In this document: positions 60,865 to 64,000 of the stretch, one piece after another
Layout of the letters: the number at the start of each line of letters is the position of its first letter
Numbering within the stretch: the first letter of the stretch is position 1
Assembly (NCBI GenBank): GCA_002886105.1
Contig: CP025776.1
Span: 4,030,001 to 4,094,000 of the forward strand
Direction of reading: 5' to 3'
Length of the DNA: 64,000 bases
Source of the DNA: Enterobacter sp. EA-1
GTDB taxonomy: Bacteria > Pseudomonadota > Gammaproteobacteria > Enterobacterales > Enterobacteriaceae
Position numbers and translations under genes: made by a program
The notes under the pieces: model-generated
Databases searched by the model: none
Seen by the model: the letters and a program-made list of their open reading frames with translations, nothing else
Told to the model about the DNA's origin: nothing

Positions 60865-62105
60865 TTAACGGAAATGGTGGTCGATCCATCCGGTTATTTG
60901 CTGCAACGCCTTATCAAAATTGCGATACACCGGGTTAAACGGGATCTCTAACAGTTTGCCATCACAAGATGACGAGGTGATTAACCGCGACTCCTCTTCC
61001 GGGCTGAACGGATCGTTTTGCCAGAAACCGGAAAGCATCGGCGTTGGGCAGCGTCGGCCCAGCAAGCCCGGGTTTTTAGCGAATAACGGTTCAGTTCCAC
61101 GCGCAACGCTTCGTCAGACGCATCATGCATACCCAGCCGGCTGGCCAGCACATCCAGGGTACATCTCCGGAACTTTGCCCTGCCGTAACGGCTCATTCAA
61201 CAGTGCGTGCACCACCGGGCCAAGACAGGCCACCGCTTTTAGACGGTGCGCTTCCAGATACGCCAGACGCACCGCCACGTTCGCGCCAAAACGGAAGCCA
61301 AACGCCGCAACCCGCGTGTGATCCACCCAGTGGAATATTCGGCAGGGCCTGCAATACATGCTGATGCAGCAGGCTGGACTCCTCGGGTCAATTTCCACTT
61401 TGAGGAGAAACCCACAGACGGCATGTCCAGCGTCAGCATCGCCATACCCTGCGGCGCGAAATAGCGCTCATAAAGGGTGTAATAATCGCTTTGCAGGCTG
61501 TCCAGCCCGCCGCACATCAACACCGTCGGAAAGGGCCCTTCGCCGGGCGGCATATGCAAAAGCCGGTCACCGGCGCACCACCGGGGATGGCAAACTCCAT
61601 CTCTTTAATGGTGCCGGGTAAACGCTGCGCGGCTTCATAGGCGCGATTGGCCAATGCCTGCGCCTGCTCGGCAAGCATATCGCCTTTGATATGGGGGTAA
61701 GCGGCAATGCTGTACAAACTACAGGCATGCAGCCAGTGGCGACCGCTTACGTCGGCACACTCTTCCTGCATCGCCTTTTGCTGCCAGAGCATCGCCTGCA
61801 CGGACCATTCATAGATCCAGTTGCCATTGCGATAGCCCACCACCGTATCGTACAACTCCGGTTCGGTGCGCTCGGCCTGAGACATCACGATGCGCGCCTG
61901 CACTTCGAGGATCTCCCGCGCATCCACGCCGCGCCAGATCCACATCAGCCGGTTTAGCATGCGATACCAGTGCGGCACGTTTTGCCATCCAGCGTGGATT
62001 GCATCTGCGGCTGCGTGCCCGGGTTAAAACGGCGCACCAGCGTAGACGTTTCCGGATGCTTAAAGCGGGGTTTGAACAGGGTTTCGCTGAGATTTGACTG
62101 TACAT
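60865..62105 (-). CDS. frsA: Esterase / fermentation-respiration switch protein FrsA
   Basis: About 414 residues. [20 protein letters not shown] at the start; [60 protein letters not shown], where the alpha/beta-hydrolase elbow carries the family's G-F-R-F-G in place of G-x-S-x-[21 protein letters not shown]. Frameshifts near 61975, 61645, 61560, 61385, 61330, 61155 and 61070. E. coli FrsA starts M-T-Q-x-N-L-S; here one base seems lost after ATG 62105. Reported to bind EIIA-Glc and favour fermentation. Confidence 0.93.
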
Positions 62106-62168
62106 TGCGCGCAGCCTCCATGTATCTATCACTGGAGGTTATTGTAACCTGTTGCGCGCTGAAAGAAC

Positions 62169-62191
62169 AACGCCCGGTCAAACCGGGCGTT
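62169..62191 (-). terminator. Terminator of gpt
   Basis: AACGCCCGGT (62169-62178) and ACCGGGCGTT (62182-62191) are perfect arms with a three-base loop, followed on the minus strand by a T-rich GTTCTTTC. Lies 21 bases after the gpt stop. Confidence 0.8.
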
Positions 62192-62211
62192 AGCAGAACG
62201 TGCGCAGGGAA

Positions 62212-62669
62212 TTAGCGGCCGCTGATAGGCGGTACAAAGACCACGCCCATATCCCACGGTTGCTCCAATCCGGTATCTTGAGGAATATCAATCACATAAT
62301 CATCAACCAGCGGACGACCAGCCGGTTTAGCGAAAATGGTCACAAAATGCGCTTTAGGATACATTTCACGGATAGCCACCGCCGTGCCGCCCGTGTCCAC
62401 CAGATCGTCAATCACGATAAAGCCTTCACCGTCGCCTTCCGCGCGTTTCAACACTGTCAGCTCACGCTGATTATCGTGGTCATAGCTGGAGATGCATACG
62501 GTATCAACATGACGAATGCCCAATTCACGCGCCAGCAATGCACCCGGCACCAGACCGCCGCGGCTAACGGCGATAATGCCTTTCCATTGTTCAGAAGGCA
62601 TCAGTCGGGCGGCCAGTTTGCGTGCGTGAATCTGCAACATGTCCCGGTGACGACGTATTTTTCGCTCAT
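62212..62669 (-). CDS. gpt: Xanthine-guanine phosphoribosyltransferase Gpt
   Basis: 152 residues. [20 protein letters not shown] (shift near 62643), then [38 protein letters not shown]-binding loop [20 protein letters not shown] and [15 protein letters not shown]. Salvages guanine and xanthine. The gene order frsA-gpt-pepD is that of E. coli. Confidence 0.97.
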
Positions 62670-62925
62670 GTGAAGTGTCCCAGCCTGTGTTTTACGGCTT
62701 AAAAAAGTATTCTAGGGGAAATAGGTTGCGCGAGATTATAGAGATCTGAAGCGGTAAAAACCAGTGTTACCCGGCAATGCAGGTGCTTTTACATCTTCCT
62801 GTGCTCGCAAACAGGCAATAAGTGTTATTCTCAACGCCATCTCGCAAGGTCTCTTGCGACGTCGTTTATTTAACCCTGTGACCTGTAAGGCAATGTTTAG
62901 CAGGTCCTTTGTAAGGAGACTCATT

Positions 62926-64000
62926 GTGTCTGAACTGTCTCAACTATCTCCACAACCGCTGTGGGATATTTTTGCCAACATTTGCGCCATTCCTCACCCG
63001 TCCTACCACGAAGAACAGCTGGCCGAACACATCATGGGTTGGGCAAAGGAAAAGGTTTGCGCGGAGCGCGACCAGTTGGCAACATCCTGATCCGTAAACC
63101 CGCCACGGCCGGAATGGAAAACCGTAAACCGGTAGTCTTGCAGGCGCACCGGACATGGTGCCGCAGAAAACAATGACACGGTGCACGATTTCACCACCGA
63201 TCCGATTCGCCCGTATGTCGATGGCGAATGGGTGAAAGCACGCGGCACCACGCTCGGTGCGGATAACGGCATCGGTATGGCTTCCGCGCTGGCGGTGCTG
63301 GCGGATAACAGCGTTGAGCACGGTCCGCTGGAAGTGCTGCTGACCATGACCGAAGAAGCGGGCATGGATGGCGCGTTCGGTTTACAGCCCAACTGGCTGC
63401 AGGCCGATATCCTGATTAACACCGACTCTGAAGAAGAGGGTGAAATCTACATGGGTTGCGCGGGCGGCATCGACTTTATCACCGACCTGCCGCTGACCCG
63501 TGAAGCCGTTCCGGCAGGTTTCGCGACGTTTACACTGACGCTGAAAGGCCTGAAAGGCGGCCACTCCGGCGCGGAAATCCATGTCGGTCTGGGCAACGCC
63601 AACAAACTGCTGGTGCGCTTCCTTGCAGGTCATGCGCAAGAGCTGGATCTGCGTCTGCTGGATTTCACTGGCGGCACCCTGCGTAACGCCATTCCGCGTG
63701 AAGCCATCGCCACTGTGGCAGTACCGGCGGATAAAGCTGAGCAACTGAAAACGCTGGCCAACGACTATCTGGCGATCCTGCAGAACGAACTGGAAATGAA
63801 AGAGAAAAACCTGACCGTTCTGCTGGCGAGCGCAAGCAGCGATAAAGCCGCGCTGACCACCGCGTCGCGCGATACCTTTATCCGTCTGCTGAATGCCATG
63901 CCGAATGGCGTGATCCGCAACTCGGATGTCGCCAAAGGTGTGGTGGAAACCTCCTCAACGTGGGCGTGGTCACGCTGGCGGATAATAACGCTGAGATTGT
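62926..64000 (+). CDS. pepD: Aminoacyl-histidine dipeptidase PepD (3' end outside window)
   Basis: The first ~355 residues are present. GTG start at 62926 with TAAGGAG upstream, as in E. coli pep[41 protein letters not shown], metal-ligand His in [30 protein letters not shown] (bridging Asp), [12 protein letters not shown] (catalytic Glu-Glu) and [13 protein letters not shown]. Frameshifts near 63057, 63148 and 63950. M20 family di-zinc peptidase cleaving Xaa-His dipeptides. Divergent from gpt. Confidence 0.96.

Noticed and set aside
1-64000. CRISPR arrays and insertion sequences
   Set aside because: No regularly spaced direct repeats and no transposase-like frames with flanking terminal inverted repeats were seen.

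Overview
The window reads as chromosome of a Gram-negative enteric bacterium (Enterobacteriaceae, an Enterobacter/Kosakonia/Klebsiella-like relative; genus not decided). The strongest evidence is the right end, where pepD, gpt, frsA, crl, phoE, proB, proA and tRNA-Thr(CGT)/thrW lie in the order known from E. coli. The Fur, Zur and Pho boxes are also of enteric type. Almost every gene longer than a few hundred bases, including proA, proB, gpt, crl and pepD, is broken by one-base (occasionally two-base) indels, mostly in short homopolymers. Reading frames resume at once and the family motifs stay intact, so I treat most frameshifts as sequence errors. Gene limits below run from the inferred true start to the inferred true stop across these shifts.

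Layout. 1-980: end of a 2-keto-hydratase and an HpaI-type aldolase. 973-5017 (minus): LacI regulator, class IV D-amino-acid aminotransferase, dipeptide-epimerase-like enzyme and DUF1611 protein, a set resembling the DgcN/DgcA D-glutamate route; divergently, 5569-10129 encodes a complete Liv-type ABC importer. 10178-10780: LysR gene with an internal deletion. 10802-16969 (minus): haem uptake operon hmuRSTUV under a Fur box. 17193-22143: small genes including yciG, crcB with a fluoride riboswitch, zinT with a Zur box, and topAI-yjhP behind a toiL-like leader peptide. 22347-26494: galactoside permease, GH42 beta-galactosidase and AraC regulator. 26804-30857: a dltD-dltX-dltB-dltA-dltC operon, i.e. 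a D-alanylation machine of Gram-positive type in a Gram-negative genome. 30989-32968: flavodoxin-fold quinone reductase locus with LysR regulator.

33050-38755: sugar-acid locus (RspA/ManD-type dehydratase, SDR, MFS, IdnD, GntR). 38930-42983: AraC regulator, GPH symporter and GH43 xylosidase. 43137-45492: CSS-EAL phosphodiesterase and NUDIX hydrolase. 45751-51042: glutamine-synthetase-like ligase, GntR regulator, aspartase/fumarase-superfamily lyase and DASS anion transporter. 51297-56334: an island abutting thrW, with two Tlde1-like (type VI secretion) effector/immunity modules, phage remnants (terminase, integrase) and an AT-rich block of unknown genes. 56346 to the end: conserved core.

Most notable are the Gram-negative dlt operon (with a DltX bearing the F-x-Y-x-x-F tail and a DltB whose usual WHG is WNG), the toiL-like leader before a topAI that has no yjhQ beside it, the DgcN/DgcA-like cluster facing an amino-acid importer, the lyase/ligase/transporter locus with a triple palindromic operator, and the orphan Tlde1 modules beside thrW.
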